From Clostridia bacterium (lineage in GTDB: Bacteria > Bacillota > Clostridia > Oscillospirales > Acutalibacteraceae), in the NCBI GenBank assembly GCA_017631795.1, contig JAGBSO010000035.1, forward strand, positions 1 to 64,000: a stretch of DNA of 64,000 nt, read 5' to 3'. How positions within the stretch are numbered: position 1 is the first letter of the stretch; every line of letters starts with the position of its first letter. Below are positions 34,533 through 42,558 of the stretch, piece by piece. Below the pieces are notes generated by a model. It worked only from the letters and a program-made list of their open reading frames with translations. It did not search any database and was not told the DNA's origin. The position numbers were made by a program, and so were the translations under genes.

Positions 34533-34577
34533 AAAAAAATTACAGGTACTACTTGTTACGGTAGTACCTGTTTTTTT
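34533..34577. terminator. Bidirectional terminator
   Basis: ACAGGTACTAC-TTGTTACG-GTAGTACCTGT, a perfect 11-bp stem, flanked by AAAAAAATT and TTTTTTT. It lies between two convergent genes. Confidence 0.93.
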
Positions 34578-34585
34578 ATGCGTTG

Positions 34586-36031
34586 TTATTCTTGTATGAT
34601 ATCTTCATCTGAAGCGAATTCAGGCTTTGTATTGCCGAATTCAATTTCCTGTTCATGAGTGATGTTGTAAACAAATGTCATGCTCAGGAATGCGATAAGT
34701 GAACCTACAAAGAGAAGGATGAAATAAAGTGTTTTAACATCGCTGCCGAAGTTTTCGGGCTGAATTGCTCCTTCGCCTTCAACGAATCCTATTGCAGCAA
34801 GACCGAGTGAAGATGCTGCCTGACCGATACCCTGTGAAAGCTTTCTGAAGAATGAATAAAGCGCATAGAGTGTGCCTTCTTCGCTCTTGCCTGTTTTTCT
34901 GAAGCTGATTTCGATACAGTCTGCAACAATTGCCCATACACCGATCTGGAAAACACTGTTACCGACGTTGAGGAACATCAGTTCAACAACATAAATGATC
35001 ATGCCTGTGCTTGTGGGCTGAAGGGGAATGAACAGCATTGCAAGACCTGCAATTGCACTGATAAGCATTGAATATGCAACGGCTTTTTTCTTGCCGAATT
35101 TCTTTGTTATCTTACCGATTGTCGCCATAACAACAATCATGGGCAGATAGCTGCCGATCATGGCAATTGCCATGTGGTCAGTATCTTTGAAGAAATACTG
35201 GAAAACCATGTTGTTCAGAGACATTGTTGAGTTGAACAATGCAACGGAAGCAACAGTTGCAATTGTTGCACCGACCATAGGTCTGTTTGTGAAGAAAGAC
35301 TTGAATGCACCGAAAAATGCCTTTGCACCCGTTGTATTGCCTGAATCAACAGTCTTGACACGCTCTGTGACAAGTTTTGTTGTACCCCACAAAACAATCA
35401 GTGCCGCAAGTGACAATACAATCGAAACAATAAACAGATTCTGACCGATAAGAGTTTCCTGAATATCTCCGTTTGGAAGTTCTTCTTTATGATAAACAAT
35501 TTTGGGGAGAATCATCATGATGACAACTGCGGGAAGTGCTGCACCGATTGAACGGAATGTTGAAAGTGATGTTCTCTGTGACATATCGTTTGTTATAACA
35601 GAGAGAAGTGATCCGTAAGGAACATTTACCATTGTGTATGCAACAGACCATAAACAATAGGAAATAAGACACCATGCGACTTTTGCGGAATATGAGGATA
35701 AAAATGAATTGACAGGCGCAAAAACCATGATTGTAAGACCTACAAGCAATACACCGCCAAGCAGAATCCAGGGCATGAATTTGCTTTTTTTGCTGATTCG
35801 TTTTGTATCAACCATGTTGCCGATAAGCACATCGTTGATAGCATCCCAGAATTTTGAAATCAGGATTATCGCTGCATAATGCTCGGGTTTGATACCGATT
35901 GTCTGGCAATAAAAGAGCTGCATGTATGTTGACAGAAGCTGGAATGAGAATCCGCAACCCATATCGCCCATTGCGTAACCGAGTTTATCTCTCATCCCGA
36001 ATGGTCTGACAGATGTGTTGTTTTTAGCCAT
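34586..36031 (-). CDS. GPH-family sugar:cation symporter
   Basis: A 481-residue 12-helix transporter of the glycoside-pentoside-hexuronide family (MelB-like, MFS clan). The N-terminal block KLGYAMGDMGCGFSFQLLSTYMQLFY and the cation-site loop KFWDAINDVLIGNMVD are characteristic. Acidic cytosolic C-terminus. It would import disaccharides or glycosides such as xylosides, which fits the sugar-hydrolase genes nearby. AAAAAGGAG precedes the ATG. Confidence 0.92.
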   Translation of the reverse strand: MAKNNTSVRPFGMRDKLGYAMGDMGCGFSFQLLSTYMQLFYCQTIGIKPEHYAAIILISKFWDAINDVLIGNMVDTKRISKKSKFMPWILLGGVLLVGLTIMVFAPVNSFLSSYSAKVAWCLISYCLWSVAYTMVNVPYGSLLSVITNDMSQRTSLSTFRSIGAALPAVVIMMILPKIVYHKEELPNGDIQETLIGQNLFIVSIVLSLAALIVLWGTTKLVTERVKTVDSGNTTGAKAFFGAFKSFFTNRPMVGATIATVASVALFNSTMSLNNMVFQYFFKDTDHMAIAMIGSYLPMIVVMATIGKITKKFGKKKAVAYSMLISAIAGLAMLFIPLQPTSTGMIIYVVELMFLNVGNSVFQIGVWAIVADCIEISFRKTGKSEEGTLYALYSFFRKLSQGIGQAASSLGLAAIGFVEGEGAIQPENFGSDVKTLYFILLFVGSLIAFLSMTFVYNITHEQEIEFGNTKPEFASDEDIIQE

Positions 36032-36136
36032 AAATTTTTTCTCCTTTTTAATGATAACAATGAATATCAGTCATGAAAAGCAGTTCATTGATTATCATAT
36101 GTATATTTTTCTGAATCATAAATTTTTGCTGTGTTT

Positions 36137-37498
36137 TTACGCCATAAGTTTTTTCAGCAACTTTTTCTCAAACTCTTCATCTGACATGAGATGCACATTC
36201 TTTATGATTGTTATACCCATATCGTCTGCTCGTTGCTGCAGATATTCAAGAGCATATTCATCAGATGAATTATCAAAGTCGGTTGTTATAATAAACATTT
36301 TTCCGTATATTGTTCCGAATTTGTTTTTTATGGTGTTGAGTTTGTAAAGCTCTTCAGCAGTGAATTTTCCGTTTTTGCATGAAATGAAATAAGGAATGAT
36401 ACCACGCATGAGAATAACATCAACTTCATTTACAGTATCTTCAATATTTCCGAGTCTTTCCATTACATTCATTCTGTAATATTCGTTTGCATCAGCCGCT
36501 TCATCATGAACAACACTGTCCCAGTCAATGGTGACTCCTGTCATGCAGTCTGTGAATTTGTCATCATTGATGAGTTGCTCGCAGATGATGTATGTCTTCA
36601 ATTCAAGAATAACACCTGCTTTTGTCAGACATAGTTTTACCTGTTTGTTTTTGTATATTATATGTAAAACATTTTCAGAATTATTTTTTCCGTATGAAAT
36701 AAGTCCTGCTTTCATCAGTGCATAAAGATAATAATTATCAGGGAAGTGACCGCCTTGTTTTTTGACAAAACTTTTTGCTTTTTCAATACTTACCAGCAAT
36801 TCATCAGGATTATCTGAGTTGTTTATTTCTTCCAGCAGACCGAGAGCTGTTGTGACGGAATTCCAGAATCTCGGATATGAATGATTATCGTTTCTGTCAG
36901 GACTCCGTGAAGGACCGTTGCAGCATATATCCCACATTTTTCTTATATCATGGCAGAAGTCAATAGAGAATTGCCAGATATGTGTGCAACCGGTTTTTTC
37001 TGTATCATATACAACAGTGCCGCCGTGTGCGATAATGTTTTCTTCAACAGTATTCTGCATCTCGGCTGATTTTGATATTTTTTCTGTTTTACGGTTTCCG
37101 TCGGAATCCTGTTGGCTTTCATAAATGTGTATTCTGCCTGTGGCAGGATTTATCTGATACAGATGGATATCAGGATTTTCAGCAAAAACAAATCCCAGCG
37201 CTGTCAGTATGATATCTTCACCGCCTGAAATATCAAAATAACATGATTTGTTTTCTGAAATAATCCGGTTGAGTTTTGTGCATATGTCGTCAAAATCATT
37301 TTTTATTATCTGCACATATTCAAAGGATATGTTTTCGTATTCCTTCCGGTTGTAAAAACGTTCAAAATCGGGGAGAATAGATTTTCTGAATTTTTCTTCT
37401 TTTACAGAGCCCACATAAATGATTTTTTCGGCATTGAAAGCCATTGCTCCCATAATATTGTGAATCGGAGCTGCATCGATCAGTTCAATAATTGTCAT
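36137..37498 (-). CDS. Card1/Can2-like CARF-domain PD-(D/E)XK nuclease
   Basis: 453 residues matching the DUF1887/Card1/Can2 layout. The N-terminal half is Rossmann-like and CARF-like, with an early AAPIHNIMGAM loop and DISGGEDIILTALGFVF where such proteins bind cyclic oligoadenylate. A linking region follows. The C-terminal nuclease has E358/D360 (NEVDVILMRG) and K375 (YFISCKNG) in PD-(D/E)XK spacing, then EELYKLN. Card1 cuts DNA and RNA when activated by cA4 made by type III CRISPR Cas10. No Cas10 or array is present here, so activator and regulation are unknown. A strong minus-strand promoter precedes it. Confidence 0.78.
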   Translation of the reverse strand: MTIIELIDAAPIHNIMGAMAFNAEKIIYVGSVKEEKFRKSILPDFERFYNRKEYENISFEYVQIIKNDFDDICTKLNRIISENKSCYFDISGGEDIILTALGFVFAENPDIHLYQINPATGRIHIYESQQDSDGNRKTEKISKSAEMQNTVEENIIAHGGTVVYDTEKTGCTHIWQFSIDFCHDIRKMWDICCNGPSRSPDRNDNHSYPRFWNSVTTALGLLEEINNSDNPDELLVSIEKAKSFVKKQGGHFPDNYYLYALMKAGLISYGKNNSENVLHIIYKNKQVKLCLTKAGVILELKTYIICEQLINDDKFTDCMTGVTIDWDSVVHDEAADANEYYRMNVMERLGNIEDTVNEVDVILMRGIIPYFISCKNGKFTAEELYKLNTIKNKFGTIYGKMFIITTDFDNSSDEYALEYLQQRADDMGITIIKNVHLMSDEEFEKKLLKKLMA

Positions 37499-37528
37499 AT
37501 TATCACCTGATTATGAATTCTTGTCTGT

Positions 37529-37557
37529 ATTTTACAATATTTTGTGATATTCGTCAA
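37529..37557 (-). promoter_or_regulatory. Promoter of the Card1-like gene
   Basis: On the minus strand TTGACG (37557-37552), a 17-nt spacer and TAAAAT (37534-37529). AGGTGATAAT precedes the start codon at 37498. Confidence 0.75.
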
Positions 37558-37640
37558 CAGCTTTATTGAAGATGTTTAGTTTTTTTTCGATTTAAGATAA
37601 AAAAAATTTTTACATGGGAGTAATCAGGAGGGTGTATATT

Positions 37641-37661
37641 ATGTATGCAAAGAGAAGTTAA
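37641..37661 (+). CDS. Six-codon leader ORF
   Basis: ATG TAT GCA AAG AGA AGT TAA encodes MYAKRS. It has a strong AGGAGG site about 9 nt upstream, better than many gene sites in the window. It ends 26 nt before the first gene of the VirD4/TIR operon, which has its own AAGGAGG. A translated leader or attenuator is likely. Confidence 0.5.
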   Translation: MYAKRS

Positions 37662-37687
37662 GATCTTTGCACAAGGAGGATTGAAAA

Positions 37688-38131
37688 ATGAAACTCATTC
37701 AGGGTAATTATGAAAAAGCAATCAGACAGTGTCAGAAGGAGTTGAAAAGTGATTATTTTGAATTTTGTTTTTCTTACGTTTCCGCAAATGAAGATTTCCG
37801 TGAGATAAAAAGATTCTTGTGGGAATCCAAAAATCAGTGCACACGTTTCCGAAACAGATATATCGGACCTGCGGTTATCGATATAACTGAATGGAGCAGA
37901 AAATATCCTAATGAATACTTTGATGCTTTTATGTATTTCATTAAAAGTAATATGGAACAGATGCAGTTTATTATCATCTCTCACAATTATTGCAACAAAG
38001 AAATCACTGAAAGGCTTGAAGAATTCTTTAATATCAGAGTTGTTGATGTTGATCGTCGTAAGTCAGCAAACAATAAGAAGAAAAACGTAATCGGATTTGT
38101 TTATACACAGGAGGAAAACAGTTATGTATGA
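37688..38131 (+). CDS. Unknown 147-residue protein, first gene of VirD4/TIR operon
   Basis: No recognised family. It is soluble and mixed alpha-beta. The segment AVIDITEWSRKYPNE then QMQFIIISHNY looks like a strand-helix-strand unit of a P-loop ATPase, with IIISHN in the position of a sensor strand, but no Walker A is present. The C-terminus is basic (VDRRKSANNKKK). AAGGAGG precedes ATG. It overlaps the ATPase gene by 8 nt, so the two proteins probably work together, perhaps as a subunit or adaptor. Confidence 0.6.
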   Translation: MKLIQGNYEKAIRQCQKELKSDYFEFCFSYVSANEDFREIKRFLWESKNQCTRFRNRYIGPAVIDITEWSRKYPNEYFDAFMYFIKSNMEQMQFIIISHNYCNKEITERLEEFFNIRVVDVDRRKSANNKKKNVIGFVYTQEENSYV

Positions 38132-39605
38132 AGCAAAATTTCAGAAGTATGTAACAAAAAGTTCTGCAAGATTTGCAGAGCCTGAAGAGATCTGTGAAAC
38201 TCTTCTTCCTTTGAAGAACGCTGAAAATGTGTTTTCAGCAGGTGTTCCTCTTTATTATAAAGATAAAAATCTTTATGTTGACAATAGTGACGGCCATACA
38301 ATGGTTATCGGCCCTACAGGTTGCAAAAAATCACGAATCACAGTTTTTTCAACAGTTGCATCTGTCATCGAATCCGGTGAAAGTGCAATTATAAATGACC
38401 CCAAGGGTGAAATATTCAGAAAAACTGCTGCCCGTGCAAAAGAAAAAGGCATGAATGTTTTTCTGCTCAACTTCAGAAATCCCAGTAAATCACATTTCTG
38501 GAATCCTTTACGTCAGGCTCTTGCATTCAATAAAGCAGGACTTGAAGATGAAGCATTGCAGTGTATCCATGACTTTGCACACACAGTTGTTGCGCCCTCT
38601 ATTGCAAAAACAAACGACAGATACTGGGGCGACACATCAGAGTCATTTCTTTGCTCACTTGCGTTGGTGCTGATGGAGTCAACATCAGCCGAATATTTCA
38701 ATCTTACTAATCTTATACCTCTGTGTTATGAAGAAAATCATTCAAAATTGAAGAGATTGCTTTCTGATATGGATGATACTTCAATCGCGGCATTCGGATT
38801 GCATACTGTTCTTGATCTTCAGGCAGAAAAGACAAAGTCATGTATCTACAGTACTTTGCTTGCAACTCTGAGCCCGTTTATGAAAAACAGAAACCTGCTC
38901 AAAATGCTCAGTGACAGTTCATTTGATATTGAAGATATCGGCAAAAAGCCTACACTTGTCTATATCGTATATCCTGATGAAAAGAATTCATTGAACTTTC
39001 TTGTTAATCTGTTCTTCACACAGTGTTATGAAACTCTCGTAAGTTATGCTCACAGATGCAGCGGTGATAAGCTTCCCGTAAGAGTAAACTTTATCATTGA
39101 CGAATTCTCAAACCTTACAAAAATCGAGAATTTCAGCAACCGTATCAGTGAAGCAAGATCAAAGAATATACGCTATTTCCTGTTCCTGCAGTCATACGGC
39201 CAGTTGAAAAATAAATACGATAACGATGCGGAAACAATCATCTCAAACTGTAATAACTGGGTATGTTTCAGCTCAAAAGAGATGGACTTCCTCGATAAGA
39301 TAAGCCGTATCTGCGGTAATGAAGTGGATTACAACGGTATCGAGCACAGTCTGCTTTCACCTTACCGGATGCAGCATCTCAGAAAAGGTTATGAGATTTC
39401 CGAAGTTCTTATCATAAAACAGGGACTTCACCCCTACATGGCAGATTTGCCCGACTTTGATTATGTTGATGAATTCCGTAATTACAAACCGACAGATCTG
39501 ATTGATATTGATGCTTTCAGCAATGCTTGCTTTATCTCGTTTGATGAATGGCGTGATAAAATCAGAGAAGGTGTGTTCAGATATCCTTTCCGCAAAGCAG
39601 CATAA
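38124..39605 (+). CDS. Soluble VirD4/TraG-like ATPase
   Basis: 493 residues. Walker A is GPTGCKKS (residues 63-70), a K-K variant of GPTGSGKS. The following INDPKGEIFRKTA is the VirD4 family block, with NFIIDEFSNL (Walker B, about 320-330) and YFLFLQSYGQL after it. Coupling proteins pump DNA or protein to a type IV channel, but this one lacks the N-terminal membrane helices and no relaxase, channel or pilus gene is nearby. It is therefore likely repurposed. Start ATG 38124 has AGGAGG; the frame opens earlier at 38097. Confidence 0.8.
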   Translation: MYEAKFQKYVTKSSARFAEPEEICETLLPLKNAENVFSAGVPLYYKDKNLYVDNSDGHTMVIGPTGCKKSRITVFSTVASVIESGESAIINDPKGEIFRKTAARAKEKGMNVFLLNFRNPSKSHFWNPLRQALAFNKAGLEDEALQCIHDFAHTVVAPSIAKTNDRYWGDTSESFLCSLALVLMESTSAEYFNLTNLIPLCYEENHSKLKRLLSDMDDTSIAAFGLHTVLDLQAEKTKSCIYSTLLATLSPFMKNRNLLKMLSDSSFDIEDIGKKPTLVYIVYPDEKNSLNFLVNLFFTQCYETLVSYAHRCSGDKLPVRVNFIIDEFSNLTKIENFSNRISEARSKNIRYFLFLQSYGQLKNKYDNDAETIISNCNNWVCFSSKEMDFLDKISRICGNEVDYNGIEHSLLSPYRMQHLRKGYEISEVLIIKQGLHPYMADLPDFDYVDEFRNYKPTDLIDIDAFSNACFISFDEWRDKIREGVFRYPFRKAA

Positions 39606-39620
39606 TCGATAAGTTTATTG

Positions 39621-39649
39621 TTGACAAAATACGATTGATTGTATATAAT
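39621..39649 (+). promoter_or_regulatory. Consensus promoter of the TIR-LRR gene
   Basis: TTGACA (39621-39626), 17-nt spacer, TATAAT (39644-39649). Expected start near 39656, giving the TIR-LRR gene and the permease their own transcription besides the upstream genes. Confidence 0.88.
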
Positions 39650-39707
39650 TAATAACATATAATTACATTTTATAACAGTTTTTATATAAAACAGGAGGAA
39701 GATTAAA

Positions 39708-41357
39708 ATGGCAAACATAAAAAAAACTAATACGGTTGCAGAAGTTCAACCCGAATACGATGAGGTGCATACAAAATTTGAAGCATATACAGGCGTTGAA
39801 CCGTATCTTTTCGTGAGCTATTCCCACAGAGATACAGCAGTAGTTTATCCGATTCTTGATGCGCTTTATGATTGTAAATACAGAATCTGGTATGATGAGT
39901 CCTGTGAAAACGGAATGGATTTCAGAGATGAACTCCGTCAGAGAATCAAGAATTCCGAAGCTATAATATTGTTTGTTTCCGATTCATCAATGCAGTCACC
40001 TTTCTGCGGTATGGAAATTATTGTAGCAAGAGAATATGATAAGAAAATCTATCCTATTTTTATTGATGATGTAGCTGTTCCTCCTGCTTTTGAACTGTTG
40101 CTTTCCAATACTCACCACAGCACAGCAGAAAATATGGATAAACTCATGAAGGCAATGATCAGAGATCTTCCTGCTGTGGCAATGGACAGACTTATCATTG
40201 AAGATACTCTTCTCAGAGAATGTGTTGACAACGGCGAAGAAATTGAGGTTGATGAAGGAATTACAGTTATCTGTGCAGGTGCTTTCAAAGATCGCCGTAA
40301 ACTTCACAGAATAAAGCTTCCCGAAACACTGGAGTCTATTGAGCATGAAGCTTTCAGAGGCTGCGGAAAAATCGGTGAAATGGTTATTCCCGAAAAGACA
40401 ATAAAAATCGGCGAAAGTGCATTCAGAGACTGTGTAAGCCTTAAATCACTTGTCGTAAAGAACAATTGCATTAAAATCGGTGAACGAGCATTTGAAAACT
40501 GTGCACAGCTCAGTCAGGTAGAATTGCCTTCAGGTCTTACAGAAATTTACGGCGGCGTATTCAACAGCTGTAAAAAACTCAAAAAGATCGATCTTCCCGA
40601 AAAACTTACAATTCTCGGCGAAAGTGCTTTCTCTGATTGTGACGGACTTGAAAGCATTGATGTGCCCGAAACTGTTACAAAAATCGACGACCTTGTTTTC
40701 AACGGCTGTTTAAGTCTTAAGGAAATTAATCTTCATGAAGGTCTTAAGAAGATCGGTAAAGGCGCATTCAAAAACTGTAAATCTCTTACAAGCATAACAA
40801 TTCCCTCAACCGTAACAAGTGTCAGTGACGCATTGTTCAGAGGTTGTGAAAAGCTCAGATCAATCAAAGTTGAGCCCAAAAACAAATATTATAAATCAGC
40901 ACCCACAAAGCGAGACGGTAATGATCATGTTCTGTTCAACAAAAACAAGTCAGAACTTATCGCATATCCCGCAAGCAGCCATGAAATCCAGTATGATATA
41001 CCCGATAGCGTAACAGTTATCTGTAACTGGGCATTCTGCGAATGTGAAAAGCTCACAAGAATTACAATTCCCGACAGCGTTATCGAAATCGGTGAAGGTG
41101 CATTCTGTAATTGTAGTGATCTTGATGAAGTTGAAATCCCCGACAGCGTTATAAGAATTGACGACTGCGCATTCAGAGGCTGTGAAAGACTTGAAAAAGT
41201 TGTTATTCCCACGTCAGTAAGAGAACTCGGATGGGGACTTTTCGACGGATGCGAAAACTCTGTAGTTGTATATTGTGAAGAAGGCTCTGCTGCTCAGGAC
41301 TATTGTATCCGCAACGGAATCCGTGAAGCGCGTATCTCCGAGGAGGAGCATAATTAA
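39708..41357 (+). CDS. TIR domain fused to BspA-type leucine-rich repeats
   Basis: 549 residues, no signal peptide, so cytosolic. The TIR domain spans about 31-165: strand A YLFVSYSHRD (33-42), box-2 region RIWYDESCENG (59-69), and the catalytic-type Glu E103 in SPFCGMEI, consistent with NADase or cyclic-ADP-ribose chemistry. About fifteen 23-residue LRR_5/BspA repeats follow (170-540), such as ITIPDSVIEIGEGAFCN. Other BspA proteins in this window are secreted with dockerins; this one is not. AGGAGG precedes the ATG. Enzyme or scaffold function is inferred. Confidence 0.85.
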   Translation: MANIKKTNTVAEVQPEYDEVHTKFEAYTGVEPYLFVSYSHRDTAVVYPILDALYDCKYRIWYDESCENGMDFRDELRQRIKNSEAIILFVSDSSMQSPFCGMEIIVAREYDKKIYPIFIDDVAVPPAFELLLSNTHHSTAENMDKLMKAMIRDLPAVAMDRLIIEDTLLRECVDNGEEIEVDEGITVICAGAFKDRRKLHRIKLPETLESIEHEAFRGCGKIGEMVIPEKTIKIGESAFRDCVSLKSLVVKNNCIKIGERAFENCAQLSQVELPSGLTEIYGGVFNSCKKLKKIDLPEKLTILGESAFSDCDGLESIDVPETVTKIDDLVFNGCLSLKEINLHEGLKKIGKGAFKNCKSLTSITIPSTVTSVSDALFRGCEKLRSIKVEPKNKYYKSAPTKRDGNDHVLFNKNKSELIAYPASSHEIQYDIPDSVTVICNWAFCECEKLTRITIPDSVIEIGEGAFCNCSDLDEVEIPDSVIRIDDCAFRGCERLEKVVIPTSVRELGWGLFDGCENSVVVYCEEGSAAQDYCIRNGIREARISEEEHN

Positions 41358-42502
41358 TGGATGTTGAAAATACGAAAAAATCATTCCCGAAAATTCTGAT
41401 ACAATTTATTAAAAAGAACGTAGTAATGACGGTCGCCCTTCTGGCGGCTGTCATTACAAGCGTTTTTGTTCCTGTTGATAAAGAATATCTGGGATACTTT
41501 GATTTTAAGACACTTACTTGTTTGTTCTGTGTACTTGCAGTTGTATGTGCACTGAAAAATATCCGCTTTTTCTATCTTCTTGCAAAAAAAGTCGTTCAGC
41601 TTTTCAAAAATGCCAGAATGAGCATTCTTGCATTGGTGTATATAACATTTATCGGTTCAATGCTGATTGCGAATGACATGGCGTTGCTGACATTTCTTCC
41701 GCTCGGATACTTTGTTCTTACAACTACGGGCAAAGAAAAATATATGGCATTCACATTTATAATGCAGAATATTGCGGCAAATCTCGGCGGTATGCTTACT
41801 CCATTCGGAAATCCGCAGAATCTGTATCTCTATTCAAAATTCAATATCCCGAATCTTGAATTTATGCAGATAATGGCACCGCCCTTTATTCTTTCAGTTA
41901 TTCTTATTACAATCTGTTGTTGTATATTTGTAAAACCTGAGCCTCTTGAAGTTGAAAATGAAAAAATCAGCCTTCCTGCATGGAAAACAGTGCTTTATCT
42001 GATTCTTTTTGTTCTTTCAATAGTAATTGTTTTCAGAGTTATTCCTTATCAGATAGGTCTTGCAGTTATTCCTGTTGTGCTTCTGATAGTAGACAGAAAA
42101 GCTCTTAAGATGGTTGATTATCCCTTGCTTCTGACATTCGTTTTCTTCTTTATTTTTGCAGGAAATATGGCACGAATTGACATAGTAAGAGAGTTCTTCT
42201 CAATGCTTCTTGAAAAAAGCACATTGTTATTCAGTGTTATGTCATGTCAGGTTATAAGTAATGTACCGTCGGCAATATTGCTGTCACAGTTTACCGAAAA
42301 TTACAGAGACCTTCTTGTCGGTGTAAACATCGGTGGTGTAGGTACATTGATATCATCACTTGCCAGCCTTATCACATTCAGTGAATATACAAAACATAAT
42401 CCGGGCAAAACAGGATATTATGTTAAGAAATTCTCAATTTTCAATTTTGCATTTCTCATAATCCTGACAGGATTTATGTATGTATTCAATATGATATTTT
42501 AA
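41357..42502 (+). CDS. ArsB/SLC13-type ion transporter
   Basis: A 381-residue membrane protein of about ten helices from the ion transporter clan (ArsB, CitM, SLC13). The signature LTPFGNPQNLYLYSK lies in the re-entrant region, and NVPSAILLSQF in the second half. The substrate (anion, citrate or sodium/proton) is not clear. It overlaps the TIR-LRR stop by 1 nt (TAATG) with AGGAGG upstream, so it is translationally coupled. A transporter as the last gene might move ions as an effector. Confidence 0.75.
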   Translation: MDVENTKKSFPKILIQFIKKNVVMTVALLAAVITSVFVPVDKEYLGYFDFKTLTCLFCVLAVVCALKNIRFFYLLAKKVVQLFKNARMSILALVYITFIGSMLIANDMALLTFLPLGYFVLTTTGKEKYMAFTFIMQNIAANLGGMLTPFGNPQNLYLYSKFNIPNLEFMQIMAPPFILSVILITICCCIFVKPEPLEVENEKISLPAWKTVLYLILFVLSIVIVFRVIPYQIGLAVIPVVLLIVDRKALKMVDYPLLLTFVFFFIFAGNMARIDIVREFFSMLLEKSTLLFSVMSCQVISNVPSAILLSQFTENYRDLLVGVNIGGVGTLISSLASLITFSEYTKHNPGKTGYYVKKFSIFNFAFLIILTGFMYVFNMIF

Positions 42503-42511
42503 ATAAAACAC

Positions 42512-42558
42512 AAAAAAATCCGGGATTCACAATTTGTGAATCCCGGATTTTTTTTTTA
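42512..42558. terminator. Strong bidirectional terminator
   Basis: ATCCGGGATTCACAA pairs perfectly with TTGTGAATCCCGGAT, flanked by AAAAAAA and a long T-run. It closes the TIR-LRR/permease operon and the convergent topoisomerase genes. Confidence 0.96.

Noticed and set aside
34586..36031. GPH transporter as part of the defence-like block
   Set aside because: Its start faces away, it has its own terminator and its function fits carbohydrate uptake, so it is treated as flank.
38124..41357. VirD4-like gene as proof of an integrative conjugative element
   Set aside because: No relaxase, integrase, VirB/channel gene or att site is visible, and flanks are housekeeping genes.
39708..41357. TIR-LRR as a Thoeris ThsB
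   Set aside because: No ThsA-type (SLOG/SIR2) partner is present and the LRR fusion does not match ThsB.
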